From contig CM077011.1 in assembly GCA_039090855.1 (NCBI GenBank), positions 21,453,001-21,517,000 of the forward strand: 64,000 nucleotides of DNA, in the 5' to 3' direction. The DNA is from Macrothele yani (Eukaryota > Arthropoda > Arachnida > Araneae > Macrothelidae). The notes below the pieces were generated by a model. That model had not been told where the DNA came from. It made no database searches and saw only the letters and a list, made by a program, of their open reading frames with translations. Shown one piece after another: positions 9,969 to 20,069 of this stretch. The position numbers and the translations under genes were made by a program. How positions within the stretch are numbered: the stretch's first letter is position 1; each line of letters opens with the position of its first letter.

Positions 9969-10376
9969 TCAATGGTTGTCTAATCTTGTTTCTTGGTTTT
10001 TCAGTAGGTATCGCCAAGGTGCTGGTATATTGGATGGAGCTTCATCATTACAACATTGTTCATTCAAATGATAAATATACAAGCTCTCGAGAAACAACAG
10101 GCCATTTTTAGTTTTGGTCGTCGATAACAGTTTTACATTGTCCCAGTCAGGATAGTGCTCTCCTTTTAGTACCTCTCGCGCTAAAGAAGTTGTTAAAGCA
10201 TGTGTACGAACATTGTATTTGTGTTCTGTAATTCGTGTCTTTAATGATCTACAAGTGGATCCCACGTAAGAAGTAGACTGTGAGGTAGTTGAGAAAGAGT
10301 TCAGTGGTACCGAATAAACGCCGTATTTATCTAAGATTGATGTCGGATCTCGGTCTGATTTGGTTAAATTGAACAA
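9969..10376 (-). CDS. GIY-YIG endonuclease domain of the Penelope-like element (left arm copy)
   Basis: Open 135-aa frame. The motif GVYSVPL ... SYVGSTCRSLKTRITEHK is the GIY-YIG nuclease signature (GVY, YVG, then the catalytic Arg and His positions). Glu in FLESLYIYHL near residue ~108 may be the metal-binding Glu of the family. In PLEs this domain sits C-terminal to the RT and nicks target DNA. The left copy is intact, while the right-arm copy has a nonsense codon. It is cut off from any RT on its own strand, because the RT lies in the other orientation beyond 10408, so it is unlikely to be expressed as a full protein. Confidence 0.8.
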   Translation of the reverse strand: MFNLTKSDRDPTSILDKYGVYSVPLNSFSTTSQSTSYVGSTCRSLKTRITEHKYNVRTHALTTSLAREVLKGEHYPDWDNVKLLSTTKTKNGLLFLESLYIYHLNEQCCNDEAPSNIPAPWRYLLKNQETRLDNH

Positions 10377-10424
10377 ACTTTCCGAAGAAACACCAAAGGA
10401 ACAATCGAAGGAACAGTTTCAGCG

Positions 10425-11068
10425 CTGAACCTTATCAAGAACCGGACTTATTTTAAATTTAATAACATCACCTACCGCCAGGATTTCGGTACCCCAATGG
10501 GGTCACCTCTTTCCTCCGTCCTGGCAGAAATAGTACTGCAACACGTCGAACATACAGTTTTTCATAATGGTACATTCCAACCATTACTCTATATACGATA
10601 TGTCGACGATGTTTTAGTTTTTTTGGCAATACTCACTTAGTGAATTAGACACTTTTGCTGCCTCTTTATCAGCCGTCTTTCCCACTATTTCCTTCACCCA
10701 AGAGTTAGAATCCTCCAACTCCCTTCCGTTCTTAGATATTTTATTACGACGCACCCCATCTAATGACATTCAAACCTCCGTCTACCTAAAACCCACTTGT
10801 TCACCTACCCTCATTCCATATAATTCGTACACACCACTTCCCTATAAACATAGTTCTATTTCATCTTTAATCTGTAGGGCTTATAGTCATTCATCCACCA
10901 AAAGATCTTTAAAACTAGAATTACACAGGATTTTCAATCTAACAAAGGTTTTCGGTTATCCCGGATATCTATTTACAAAATTGTTACCAATACGTGATGA
11001 AGTAACCATAAAATACGTGGCATCCATTCCCTTCCATCCAACCATTGTACCGATCTTACAAAATTCAT
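10425..11068 (+). pseudogene. Penelope-type reverse transcriptase fragment
   Basis: C-terminal half of a PLE reverse transcriptase. Motifs: FGTPMGSPLSSVLAEIVL (~10485), then IRYVDDVLVF with the catalytic Asp pair at 10605-10610, and downstream SLPFLDILLRR and SVYLKPTCS typical of the PLE thumb. One extra T in a T-run at 10618-10624 shifts the frame immediately after the catalytic box; the protein resumes in the next frame (SLSELDTFAASL...). The N-terminal fingers are absent because the element begins inside the RT. The homology stops near the junction with the right arm. Confidence 0.8.
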
Positions 11069-11516
11069 GCAAAAATACGATTGTTCCTTTGGTGTTTCTT
11101 CGGAAAGTTTGTTCAATTTAACCAAATCAGACCGAGATCCGACATCAATCTTAGATAAATACGGCGTTTATTCGGTACCACTGAACTCTTTCTCAACTAC
11201 CTCACAGTCTATTTCTTACGTGGGATCCACTTGTAGAACATTAAAGACACGAATTACAGAACACAAATACAGTGGTCGTACACATGCCTGAACAACTTCT
11301 TTAGCGCGAGAGGTACTAAAAGGAGAGCACTATCCTGACTGGGACAATGTAAAACTGTTATCGACGACCAAAACTAAAAATGGCCTGTTGTTTCTCGAGA
11401 GCTTGTATATTTATCATTTGAATGAACAATGTTGTAATGATGAAGCTCCATCCAATATACCAGCACCTTGGCGATACCTACTGAAAAACCAAGAAACAAG
11501 ATTAGACAACCATTGA
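11067..11516 (+). pseudogene. GIY-YIG endonuclease (right arm copy, interrupted)
   Basis: Same protein as in the left arm: GVYSVPL, SYVGSTCR and TRITEHK are readable from 11160. A TGA at ~11289-11291 replaces a TTA codon present in the left arm; after it the frame continues to match (GEHYPDWDNVKLL, FLESLYIYHLNEQ) to the stop near 11516. This copy lies in its natural position downstream of the RT, although the RT and GIY-YIG frames differ at the joint. Confidence 0.8.
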
Positions 11517-11950
11517 TTTTATTGTACATATATAAAACTCAGGCGAGTGAACTTTGACCTTCATTTTATATTTCTTATATTTATGACAACCATTATGTAT
11601 TTTTTACCCTACAGGTTATTTTAAATGTATGTATTTTATGACCTCATACTGTTCCGACTTGTACGCATGCGCGGTCTTTGCCCATAACCACACGTGTATA
11701 TAACCACTACGTTTCATGTGTACCTTGCGAGTTTTGGTGCCTGATGATGAACCTATAAGTCGTAGGTTCGAAAGATCTCGCAAGTTTTTAACATTAAACC
11801 TTTTAAACCTCAATGGAATGAGTTATTTGTGTCGTCATGGTTTTAACTGTGTATACTTTTGATACCGGTGATACGTCTTAGCTTCATTTGAGTGTTGTAA
11901 TTGGTTTGAGCTAAAGTGTTCGTGCTTAGACAGCTATCTTCTTTATTTGT
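11078..11950 (+). repeat. Right inverted arm of the Penelope-like element
   Basis: 873 bp, inverted partner of 9535-10407. The equal length of both arms indicates few or no net indels since they were formed. Confidence 0.9.
11724..11784 (+). ncRNA. Hammerhead-ribozyme-like motif (right arm)
   Basis: Same motif as at 9701-9761: CTTGCGAG at 11724-11731, CTGATGA at 11741-11747, hairpin GAACCTA/TAGGTTC, GAAA at 11770-11773, CTCGCAAG at 11777-11784. Core-like, but with one extra nucleotide before stem II. Activity is not implied. Confidence 0.45.
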
Positions 11951-11963
11951 ATAAATATAATGT

Positions 11964-12775
11964 TTAAAAGAAAATATTTTTTTTTCAATCTACGCCCCAC
12001 CGAAAACATGTATACTTTTTTCACGAAATAATGCTTACCTTTCTCGCTAAGAGGTGTTAATGTAAATAATGAAAGCTCAGCTTCTAAAATTCCTATTAAA
12101 AAATAATTATTTTCTGTTATTGATAGTATGTGTGGCGAGGAAATACCTTGGTGTACAGTGTAGTTGCCAATACTGTATTTGACCCTACAGTTTTGCCACT
12201 AGGAAGTGTGCATGTTTATTTCTATTTGTATCATACTTCGAACCGCATCTTTGCTTTTGAAATCTAGACTTGAAAATCCCCTTTGCTTTGGATATCTTCC
12301 GTTATGAGAAATGTTTTGTACACTATTTGCGAGCTTCCGTAGCACACATTTTAGCCGTTAGTGGCCGAGAACAGGTACTTCGATTTGTGAACGATTTTAT
12401 CGACAGTGTGTAAGTTTTTATCGATAGTGCAAAAGTCGGCTTGTTATATTTTTATTGTAAACGGTTCAATACACCACGAATAATCCTGCTTGCATTATTC
12501 ATTTAAAATTATGAGGAGATGTTCTCTAATAGGCGTAAAAGCACTTTCGCTTTTTCGCTGCGTTTTTAGGTTTTCAAAAAATGTAGCTCTGAAATATATT
12601 TTTACGAGGTATAGGATTGAAAAGACGAGCTCATTACACCCGAGAATTTGGTGTCATCTTTCTTGTTGCATGTTACTGCCAAAGATTCGTTGTATTTCCA
12701 GCACCCATTGTCTCATTTTCATCAGTGATAGCATAATTTACGTTCCTTCCGAGTTGGGTAAAAGTAATTGAGTAC
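11964..12775 (+). repeat. Degenerate CTCF-motif-like repeat array A, right part
   Basis: Resumes after the PLE. It shares 'GCTTCTAAAATTCC', 'CGCTAAGAGGTGTTAATG' (a decayed motif block) and a terminal segment at ~12618-12665 ('GAATTTGGTGTCATCTTTC') with the end of array B at ~27725-27775. The 93-aa ORF at 12490-12771 falls inside it and is not a recognised gene. Confidence 0.55.
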
Positions 12776-13684
12776 CATAACTTCCACAAGAAGTCGAAGA
12801 AAAGAATGAGAATATCTCCCATCCGAGCTGAAATGGCCAGGAATCCCCATTATCACTAAGCTTTGCTAGCTCACACCGGCTGACTCTCTAATGATACAAC
12901 ATCGCTGCCACCTGTCGTCCTGAAAACGCATTGTTCAGTGCCGCTAATTTCAGTCTGCGAAATAGATGGGATTATCTAAACTTTGACAAACGTACTGCCG
13001 TTATATCGGGGAGAGACCTATTGCGTTTCAAGTACTATTGAATCAATATCAAATACATGGAGTAACTAATGTCTGCTAATGTTTGATATTTTAGCCAAAT
13101 TCCAGGATTCAGTGGGTGAGTTGGTTTACTAACGAATTCCTAAACTTCCTCCTCATTAAAACAGCTTATGTGGATAGAAGACAATCCTGTTTCAGTTTAA
13201 AATAATCTGTACGTCAAAGGATAGCAAGGCGAGGGAAGTCGGGAATGAAGCCTACATGTAGCCGAATATATAGGCAGCCACTGAATTAACATGAAACACT
13301 GTTCTCACATTTCTTATAAAAGTTCCTTTTTGACGATAAGAAATAGATTTACTTTAGCACATGAAAACCGGTTCTTTGATTGAAATCCTTACCTTTCTAT
13401 AATAGGTGAGGGGAAAAAATAATTTAAAATGCATCCATCGAAAGCTTCAATAGAAAACTCCGTAGTCGCAGCAATTAATTATCCACTCTAAGACTATGAA
13501 ATATGCATAGCATAAGAAAGTATCGTATTCCCAATTCAGCTACAGTTTTACGCTGGCGATACATCGTAGAAGTGTTTTATTTTAAAAATTGGAAAATTTT
13601 CCTTTCTTGAGATGAAAACAATTCAATTTCTGAAAACTACCAGAGTAATAGTAAGCAACAACACACAAGTTCCGAATATATATA
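12776..13684. other. Intergenic, no recognised content
   Basis: AT-rich sequence without coding homology, repeats or RNA genes that I can support. Confidence 0.5.
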
Positions 13685-13903
13685 CAGTGGTGTGCAAATT
13701 AATTGGGACAAGGTTAGAGTTAAATATTTATTGTATACCTTCCATACATGAATGGATTGCACGTTTTCTACTACTTTTTATGGCCATCTTTGGCTGCAAT
13801 AACTTGTTTAACACGTTTCGGCATTGGATGTATTTAGTTTCTAACAAAATAATTTCAGTTCGGGGTCATAATAGCCCACATGAGTAATGTTCGAAATGAG
13901 GTC

Positions 13904-14350
13904 TTACACTGTTGAACAATTAGTCTTTTTGAGCCTAGATTTCACAATAAGCCACAAGTTCTCAATGGGAATGAAATCAGGAGAATTTCGAAGCCGCTCT
14001 AGAGTGTCAAGTTTCTTTTCTTTCATCACTGCTTGCACTTTTTTGGAAGTGTGACATGGAGCAAGGTCATTCTGAAAAATGCCATGAGCACCGGTAAAGC
14101 ACTTCTCCATATTTGAAACAACCGTCCGTTGCATTATTTCACAATATTTATCGGAATTCATCATTACCTCAATGAGAGGTAGGTTTGCAGATCCTTTAAA
14201 GGTGAAACACTCACAAACCATCATTTTAACTTGGTGTTTCACAGCCTGTTGCGAATGTGCTGCCCGTACAGGTTCACCTTTACTCCGTTGTAAAACAGAT
14301 TTTTTCTGTCCTTGGACAAAAATAAAATGAACCTCATCACTAAACATCAC
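13904..14350 (-). pseudogene. Tc1 family C transposase, catalytic half
   Basis: 148-aa frame with VMFSDEVHF (first Asp), FQNDLAPCHTSKKV (second Asp retained) and NSPDFIPIENLW (third acidic residue), as in DD34E transposases. Rightward (upstream on its strand) the protein continues in broken frames, including a region with STVHRRLLEAGRPARRP at ~14440-14500. Leftward, a stop at ~13904 precedes a readable C-terminal MPKRVKQV-like tail near 13810. Multiple stops make it inactive. Confidence 0.8.
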
Positions 14351-14667
14351 ACTTTTTCAGTTATCAGAAGTCCAGTGATTATACTTTTTAGCCTATCGCA
14401 GGCGTTTCTTCTTCATTGAAGCTGTCAGGAGCTTCTTTTATTACAGGTCTCCTCGCAGGTCGTCCAGCTTCTAATAGTCTTCGGTGCACTGTGGATGAGT
14501 GTATCTTTACACTTCCGGCGCTAACTCTCCTGTGTGAACTGGAGACGTTTTCTCTTGATAACTGCAGGCAGCAAAGATGTTCGAACAGGCCTTCGGCTGC
14601 CATATCCCATCCGATGCAGTGTACGGCGAACAGTGCGTGCAGAGATCATTTGAGGGGATCCTTGATT

Positions 14668-14895
14668 TTTTTTTTATGATTTTTTTTACTGGAGGTTTAA
14701 CGACCACCGTGAGCAACTCAGTGGGCTATAAGCAGTCGCCCGTCCCTAATTTAGGGTCACTGGTTCCAGGGAAGAGAGAGAACCAGTGCCGTAAGACAAA
14801 CACAACATCCATACCTCACCGGGATTCGAACCCGGAACCCGTTCGGACGAATGATCAGAGGCCATCGCTTAGACCACTGCGCCACCGGGGCGGCT
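14668..14895 (-). mobile_element. SINE1 (tRNA-derived), near full length
   Basis: Minus-strand SINE with tRNA-like head (A-box region GGTGGCGCAGTGGTCTAAG; B box GGTTCGAATCC), a body containing CCCTAAATTAGGG, and a poly(A) tail. Flanked by 12-bp duplication GGATCCTTGATT at 14656-14667 and 14896-14907. It interrupts the family C transposase. Confidence 0.92.
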
Positions 14896-15004
14896 GGATC
14901 CTTGATTAAGATAGTCTATAATTTGCTGCACTGTTGCCCTTTTGTTGTCTGTTACCAGTCTGGACACTCTCCGTTCCGCCCAAGCAGTCTGTAGTCGATG
15001 ACTA

Positions 15005-15196
15005 CTACAACGTTGCACGTAGAGAGCCAGGTTTTTGGCTTACAGTCCGGTCTTTAAACACTTTAACAACAGCTGCTCTGGAACATTTCACGAATGCGGC
15101 GGTTTTGGTGATACTCGCTCCATGGCTCCGAGTACCTACAATCATCCCACTTTGAAAGTCCGGCAAATCACATTTTTTACCCATCTCGTTAGTCAA
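15005..15196 (-). pseudogene. Tc1 family C transposase, N-terminal HTH part
   Basis: Short frame starting MGKKCDLPDFQSGMIVG and continuing as an HTH segment (SITKTAAFVKCSRAAVVKVF), placed immediately inside the right terminal repeat, where Tc1 transposases begin. A related start (MGERCNLMDFKLGIIGG) occurs at ~28100. It is separated from the catalytic half by frameshifts and the SINE. Confidence 0.7.
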
Positions 15197-15420
15197 AAAT
15201 CACTTCTACTACTGTCGCAAGCACTAAGCTTTCCCTTTTAATACTAGCCTCGCCCTCTGACGACAATAGCGTGCAGCCATAGCTCATTTGCTTAAAACTG
15301 TCAGGCGGTCATAATAAAGTGGCCACTCAGTGTATAGGGAACCCCCTATGACGCATACAATAACAACACGATGGAACCCCTTGCCCCCTTTTTGGGAGGT
15401 TGAGGGGCTACCTTCCGGCT

Positions 15421-16085
15421 TTTGCAGATATGGCAAAAACGTCAATTACAAACTTGTTCAGCGAGGCAAAAATAGTACAACAATGGTTTTCTCCCATAAA
15501 AAAAGATGAAAGTGGACCGGTAATGTGGCTTGAAGAAAATCACAAAACCCGGAAGCAACTACAGCGTATTTAGACAAGAACTTAGAACTTATCTAAACTG
15601 GTAAGTTCTAAGTAAATGAAAGCACAAAAGGAAAGTTTTCCTACAAACTTTATCAACAGTTCTTGTTCTGAAATAAAACGCAGTTCCTTGACATATGCAA
15701 TATCAGACTTTGATGTCCAATAGAGTAAAGAATACACTGAGAGAAGAAGAATTAGCATAAAGTGGCGAAAACACTCAACCAATTGGAAAACTGCATGCGC
15801 ATCTAATTGACCTACGTACGTGGCAAAGCTTTCGACTTCCCGTCCCTGGTTCAGGATGTGCTGGCATACCGACCACGCATATCACTTTTGTATTCTGACG
15901 ACGGAGCAGAAAGCATATTTGAAATTCATGCAAATATGTTTCGGACACAGCGACTCAGATAGCTTTCCACTTTTTTCGCATTTGGAGAGTCCCCTTCCAT
16001 CTTTTCTTATGGGACAAAAACATTTCTGTACTATTTTGGCCTCGCTGAACAAGTCTGTAATTGACCTTTTTGCTCTACCTGCAAA
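15421..16085. repeat. Inverted duplication of a short coding-like segment
   Basis: Positions 15421-15517 (plus) and 15991-16085 (minus) match as inverted repeats of ~95 bp. Both encode variants of one peptide: SITNLFSEAKIVQQWF on plus and SITDLFSEAKIVQKCF on minus, followed by SPIKKD/CPIRKD. I do not recognise the family. The 136-aa ORF at 15820-16230 is the antisense of the second copy and is probably not real. Confidence 0.6.
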
Positions 16086-16476
16086 GGGAGGCGCGATAGC
16101 CCTCTCACCCCCACAAGCAGTGAAAGTTGGGTTCCTTCGTGGTGTTATTGTGTGCGCCATTGGTGGTTTCCTATTCTACAGCACAAGAAGTAAATCGCTA
16201 ACTGCCATAGCTCGTGAGATATTGGCTTGATCACAGACTTTCCTTGTAACCATGTATATGCTAAAGCGTGTTTGGCAGGAAATCGGCTACGGCGTTGATA
16301 TATGCCGTGTCACTAAGGGTGCACACATAGAACATATGTAAGTTACTGTAACAAACTTCAAGAGTTTCCCTACAATGTGGGAGACAATACATAAAATGTA
16401 TTTGGTTTTAAAAAACGTTGAAACTGTCTGCTTCATTTGTAATGACCCTGTACACACAGACACACACACAAACTTA

Positions 16477-17544
16477 GTGCAGAAAAATCATTGGACACCT
16501 ACCTAGTCTAGAAACGGGTAGGCCCGCTTTTCTCCCAGATAAGGGTAGTCACAGGACGAGGCCATTGAGTCTACTATTAAAGATCACGAAGGCGTTCCAA
16601 AGGTATCTCTACCTATGCTGGCTGCACTGCTGTCAATAATTCCGTCGCATTTCTGTGTGGAGGATCCAAAACACCAACAGAATTCCAGAGATTTCCCACT
16701 GATTCCGTGTCAGGTGAACGTGGAGGCCATTCCAAGGTAAAAACTTCTGCAGAATGCTTTTCTAACCATGTTCTACGCACAACGGCTCTTTGGGGAAGCA
16801 CATGGTCTTACTGGAAGAGTCCATTGCGATGTGAGTGCAAGATGATTTGGAACGGAAGCAGATGGTCTGCAATAATGAACACGTAAGGTTGACGTTTCAG
16901 CGATGCATCTAGGCGTACCAGAGATCACAACATCTGCCAGTTGAAAATGTCCCAGACCATAACTGAGCCTCCACCAGCCTCAACATTCCCTTGTTAACAT
17001 GCCTGTCCATCGTTTCTTTCGGTTTACTCCAGATCTGCATCATCCCGCCTGCGCAAAAGTTACTGGACATGGTACTCATTGGACCAGAACTGACGTATCT
17101 CCAGTTATCCAAGGACCAGTGCCGATATCCTTTCAACCAGCGGAGGCGTGCAGTTTCGTCATGTGGCGTTAGCAACGGGACTCAGTTGGATTGGTGGCTG
17201 CCGTGACATATTGCGGCTAATGAACGCCTGATGGTCTTGGTGGACACATTACCGGCACTTCTTTCGTTGAAGACAGCTGTGATTTGGACCACTTTCACTC
17301 TCTCATTGGTTTCAACTATGCGAGACAGACATCAACGCCCACTTCATCTACCACCTTTCTCCGCCTACACGACTGTCCACAATGCGATGCTATTCCGGAA
17401 ATGGCATATTCCCGAGGAATTCTCGATACCGTCTAACGAGTATTGCAGTTCCTTTGCCACCTCTGCGATAGAGTGATCCATGCGTCGGGCGACCCATTAT
17501 CATCCTTCTTTCAAATTCTGTTAACTCACTGTATTTTTCTGTAC
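16477..17544 (-). mobile_element. Tc1-type element family D, degraded
   Basis: Ends carry GTGCAGAAAAATCA (left) and GTACAGAAAAATAC (right, minus strand) next to TA dinucleotides. The interior encodes a broken transposase on the minus strand. A short CA-rich stretch lies just outside the left end (16452-16470). Confidence 0.7.
16613..17175 (-). pseudogene. Tc1 family D transposase
   Basis: Two frames cover the protein. 17175-16909 reads TARLRWLKGYRHWSLDNWRY, then SNFCAGGMMQIWSKPKE and LWSGTF. 16801-16613 reads LEWPPRSPDTESVGNLWNS, the decayed form of the Tc1 WPxxSPDLNPIENLW box. The first catalytic Asp region (WRYVSSGPMSTM) no longer shows the W-[ST]-D-E signature, and the second Asp box is unreadable. 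Clearly inactive. Confidence 0.75.
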
Positions 17545-17579
17545 TGACATAGCATTACCGCCTACATTACTGCAGCGAT

Positions 17580-17788
17580 TTTTTTTAAGGCTTGATGACC
17601 ACCGTGCGGAACTCGATTGGCTATAAGCAGTCGCCCGTTCCTAATTTCGGTCCACTGTTTGCAGGGAAGGGAGAAAGCCAGTGACGTAAGACAAACACAA
17701 CATCCATGCCTCACCGGGTTCGAACCCGAACTTTTCTCGGACGAATGGTCATGAGCCAGTGCTTATACCACTGCACCAGTGTGGCGGC
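17580..17788 (-). mobile_element. SINE1 copy
   Basis: Minus strand. Body and tRNA-like head are recognisable but diverged (B-box part reads GGGTTCGAACCCG). Flanked by CTGCAGCGAT / CTGCAGTGAT. Confidence 0.85.
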
Positions 17789-17858
17789 CTGCAGTGATAT
17801 TCTCCTTCCTACATATTTAGTTCGTTCAAATGAAAGTGGCACTGAACATGGTAACCTA

Positions 17859-19601
17859 CAGTAGCGGCCAAAATTGTGGAAAACTTTTGGGAAAAGTGTA
17901 TTTTTGAGGTTTGATGGCTCATAACACCATTTTGTTTTAAAGTAATATCATAAAAATGTATATGTCAATGGAAAGATCATTTTATCAAGTATGTAATGAA
18001 AAAAAGTGTGTTCAATTATCTGTTTTCTATTAAAAGTTATAGCCAAATAACCATTAAAAAGGAAGCACAACTTGCTTAGGTTTATATGAAGTAGCTTTCC
18101 TTCATTTGAATGTAGCCAATGAGCATGAGTGTTTAGAGAGCCAATCAGGTGTCATCTTGTTTTGGCAATGAGCCAAGTAGGCCACAGTAGGATTCAGCTA
18201 TTGATGCCATGTATTGCAGCTGAGAGGAGGACATTTGCAAATGTGTTATGTGATTGCTATTAAATTGGTTGGATTTGTTTGTGTTCTTTGATTTAATGAA
18301 CTTGTAAAACGTTATAAAATTAAAGAAATAAGGCAAAGAGTTGACTGGTCATCCAGAAAGCGGTGTAAAATAGTACTATTAAGTGAACAAGACTTCAGTT
18401 ATGAAGAAATTAGAAGAAAAATTGTTGGAAACTTAACCAAAGGTGGCATTTCTAAATTTTTGAATATAAGGAGACTCAGTCGCTACAAAACCAGACTGCT
18501 AAAGGCAGGAAAAGATGCACAACAGCAAGTGATGACATAAGAATTAAGAGACTGTGCCTAGGTGACAGAAGAAAATCATCTGGGTATACACAAGATGAAA
18601 TGGCGCAATGCAATGTGAAGTCGAGTGCAAGGCCTGTTTGGCTCATACTACAGGAATTTGGTCTAAAAGCTGGAATTCCACGAAAAAAGCCATTTGTATC
18701 GCTTAAACAAAGGTTGAAAAGATTAAACTGGGCTAATCCCCATGTTACCTGGACAGCGGAACAATCGGCAGTGTTATTTTTGGAGTGATGAGATCAAAAT
18801 CTCCCTGTTTGGTAGTGATGGCATAAAATACATAAGGATAGAAGAATCGTAGAAGATTTGTATCCTGATTGCATTACATGTACTGTTAAACACCCAGTTT
18901 GTGTTATGATCTAGGGTTGTGTGATATCAAAAGGTGTGGACAGAATTTGTGTGATTAATGGGAATATAAATAGGCAAAAATACGTTAATGAAATACTTGA
19001 GCCCAAAATGAACCCTTCCGCACGTGATCTTTTCCATGATAACGAAGCATTTATATTTCAACAGGATTCAGCTCCATGTCATGTTGCTGCTGTGTGCAAA
19101 AAAGTGGTTTCAAACTAATCATAATCCACTGCTGGAATGGCCTGGGAAATAGCCCAGACCTTAACCCATCGAAAATCTATGGAGCTGACTAAAGCAACTT
19201 GTTAGTCAGAAGCAACCCAGCAATAAAACCCCATTAATAGAAGCAATAATTCAATCTTGGTTTCACATAATAACAGCTGCAGAACTAAACACTTGGTCAC
19301 TCCATGGAATGGCGTTGTAAGGCCGCAATTAACGCTAAAGGTTACCCAACTAAGTATTAACTGACATAGTGAAAATTTCTGTATATCTCATTTTTTTCTA
19401 TGTGTTTCACTTTTCTTCTTTATAACTGCTGTTCTAATACAAAATCCTTCGTAAAAGTTATTACATTACATTCTTGATGAAATTATCTTTTCATTGATAT
19501 ATAATTTTATGGTATTACTCCAAATAAAAGTGGTGTTATGATCCATCAAACCTCAAATATACACTATTTACTAAAGGTTTCCACAATTTTGGCCACAACT
19601 C
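17859..19601 (+). mobile_element. Tc1-type element family E, long terminal repeats
   Basis: Ends share CGGCCAAAATTGTGGAAAAC-like and TTTGAGGTTTGATGG-like blocks in inverted orientation over ~75 bp, followed outside by TA. Another partial copy of its 5' end lies at 29228-29424. Confidence 0.8.
18330..19330 (+). pseudogene. Tc1 family E transposase
   Basis: Plus-strand transposase in fragments: LSEQDFSYEEIRRKIVG (HTH, ~18380), RKKPFVSLKQRLKRLNWAN at 18685-18740, FIFQQDSAPCHVAAVCKK (second Asp box, ~19048-19100) and WPGNSPDLNPSKIYG (third box, ~19137-19185). The first Asp box (~18780, WSDEIK in a shifted frame) follows a TGA. At least four stops or frame changes. Family length and order fit DD34E Tc1 transposases. 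Confidence 0.75.
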
Positions 19602-19885
19602 TATGTAGATAAGTTAAAACCGAAAATAATATCAATGAGCATTTAGGCAAGTATCCCATCTTGACCATAGTGTACTGATGGCGTGATCGAAGAATGAAGA
19701 CGACTGCTGGTGTGAACAATTCATGACTACCTGTATGACATCATCGTCGGTCGTAAAGCGATGTCATTTCAAGTGTTTTAGGGCTCTAAAGTTGTGGTAG
19801 TTGCAGGCCATTTTCCGGATTATCGGGCGGATGTTGCAGGACACCCCATTTCAGTTTAGCCTTTTTCTTTTTTTGCTTTGATTTT
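19602..19885. other. Short intergenic stretch, nothing recognised
   Basis: Sequence between element E and a SINE; no supported feature. Confidence 0.4.
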
Positions 19886-20069
19886 AGATGTAGATTTAAT
19901 GACCATCGTGAGCAACATGTGGCAATCTCCCATCTCTAATTTAGGGCAACTGGTTCCAGGGAAGGGTGAGATCCAGTGCCTGTAAAACAAACATAACATC
20001 CATGGCTCACCGGGATTCGAACCCGGACCTATCTCGGACGAATGGTCACAAACTAGCGCTTAGGTGGCG
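19886..20069 (-). mobile_element. SINE1 copy, diverged
   Basis: Minus-strand body (GACCATCGTGAGCAAC, TAATTTAGGGCAACTGGTTC) and B box GGGATTCGAACCCGG. The 5' end of the tRNA-like head is shortened (CTTAGGTGGCGC). Confidence 0.8.

Larger units (their letters stand above)
9535..10407 (-). repeat. Left inverted arm of the Penelope-like element
   Basis: 873 bp, reverse complement of 11078-11950 with few differences. It includes GIY-YIG coding sequence and the element's 3' non-coding end with a hammerhead-like motif. Confidence 0.9.
9499..11951 (+). mobile_element. Penelope-like retroelement with inverted terminal arms
   Basis: Structure: ~36 bp, left arm 9535-10407 (minus orientation), RT fragment 10408-11077, right arm 11078-11950 (plus orientation). 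A 12-bp direct repeat TAAATATAATGT lies at 9487-9498 and 11952-11963, consistent with a target-site duplication. RT of YVDD type plus a GIY-YIG endonuclease identifies a Penelope-like element (PLE). PLEs are known to carry direct or inverted partial copies at their ends. The copy lacks the RT N-terminus and has a frameshift, so it is probably immobile. Confidence 0.85.
13685..15332 (-). mobile_element. Tc1-type element family C, with a SINE inserted
   Basis: Bounded by TA dinucleotides. The left end CAGTGGTGTGCAAATTAATT and right end (minus strand CACTGAGTGGCCACTTTATT) are only loosely alike, so the termini have diverged or the element is chimeric. A SINE1 copy interrupts the transposase at 14668-14895 with target duplication GGATCCTTGATT. 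Confidence 0.8.

Noticed and set aside
15820..16230. 136-aa plus-strand ORF as a gene
   Set aside because: It is the antisense of the conserved peptide segment on the minus strand, with no domain.
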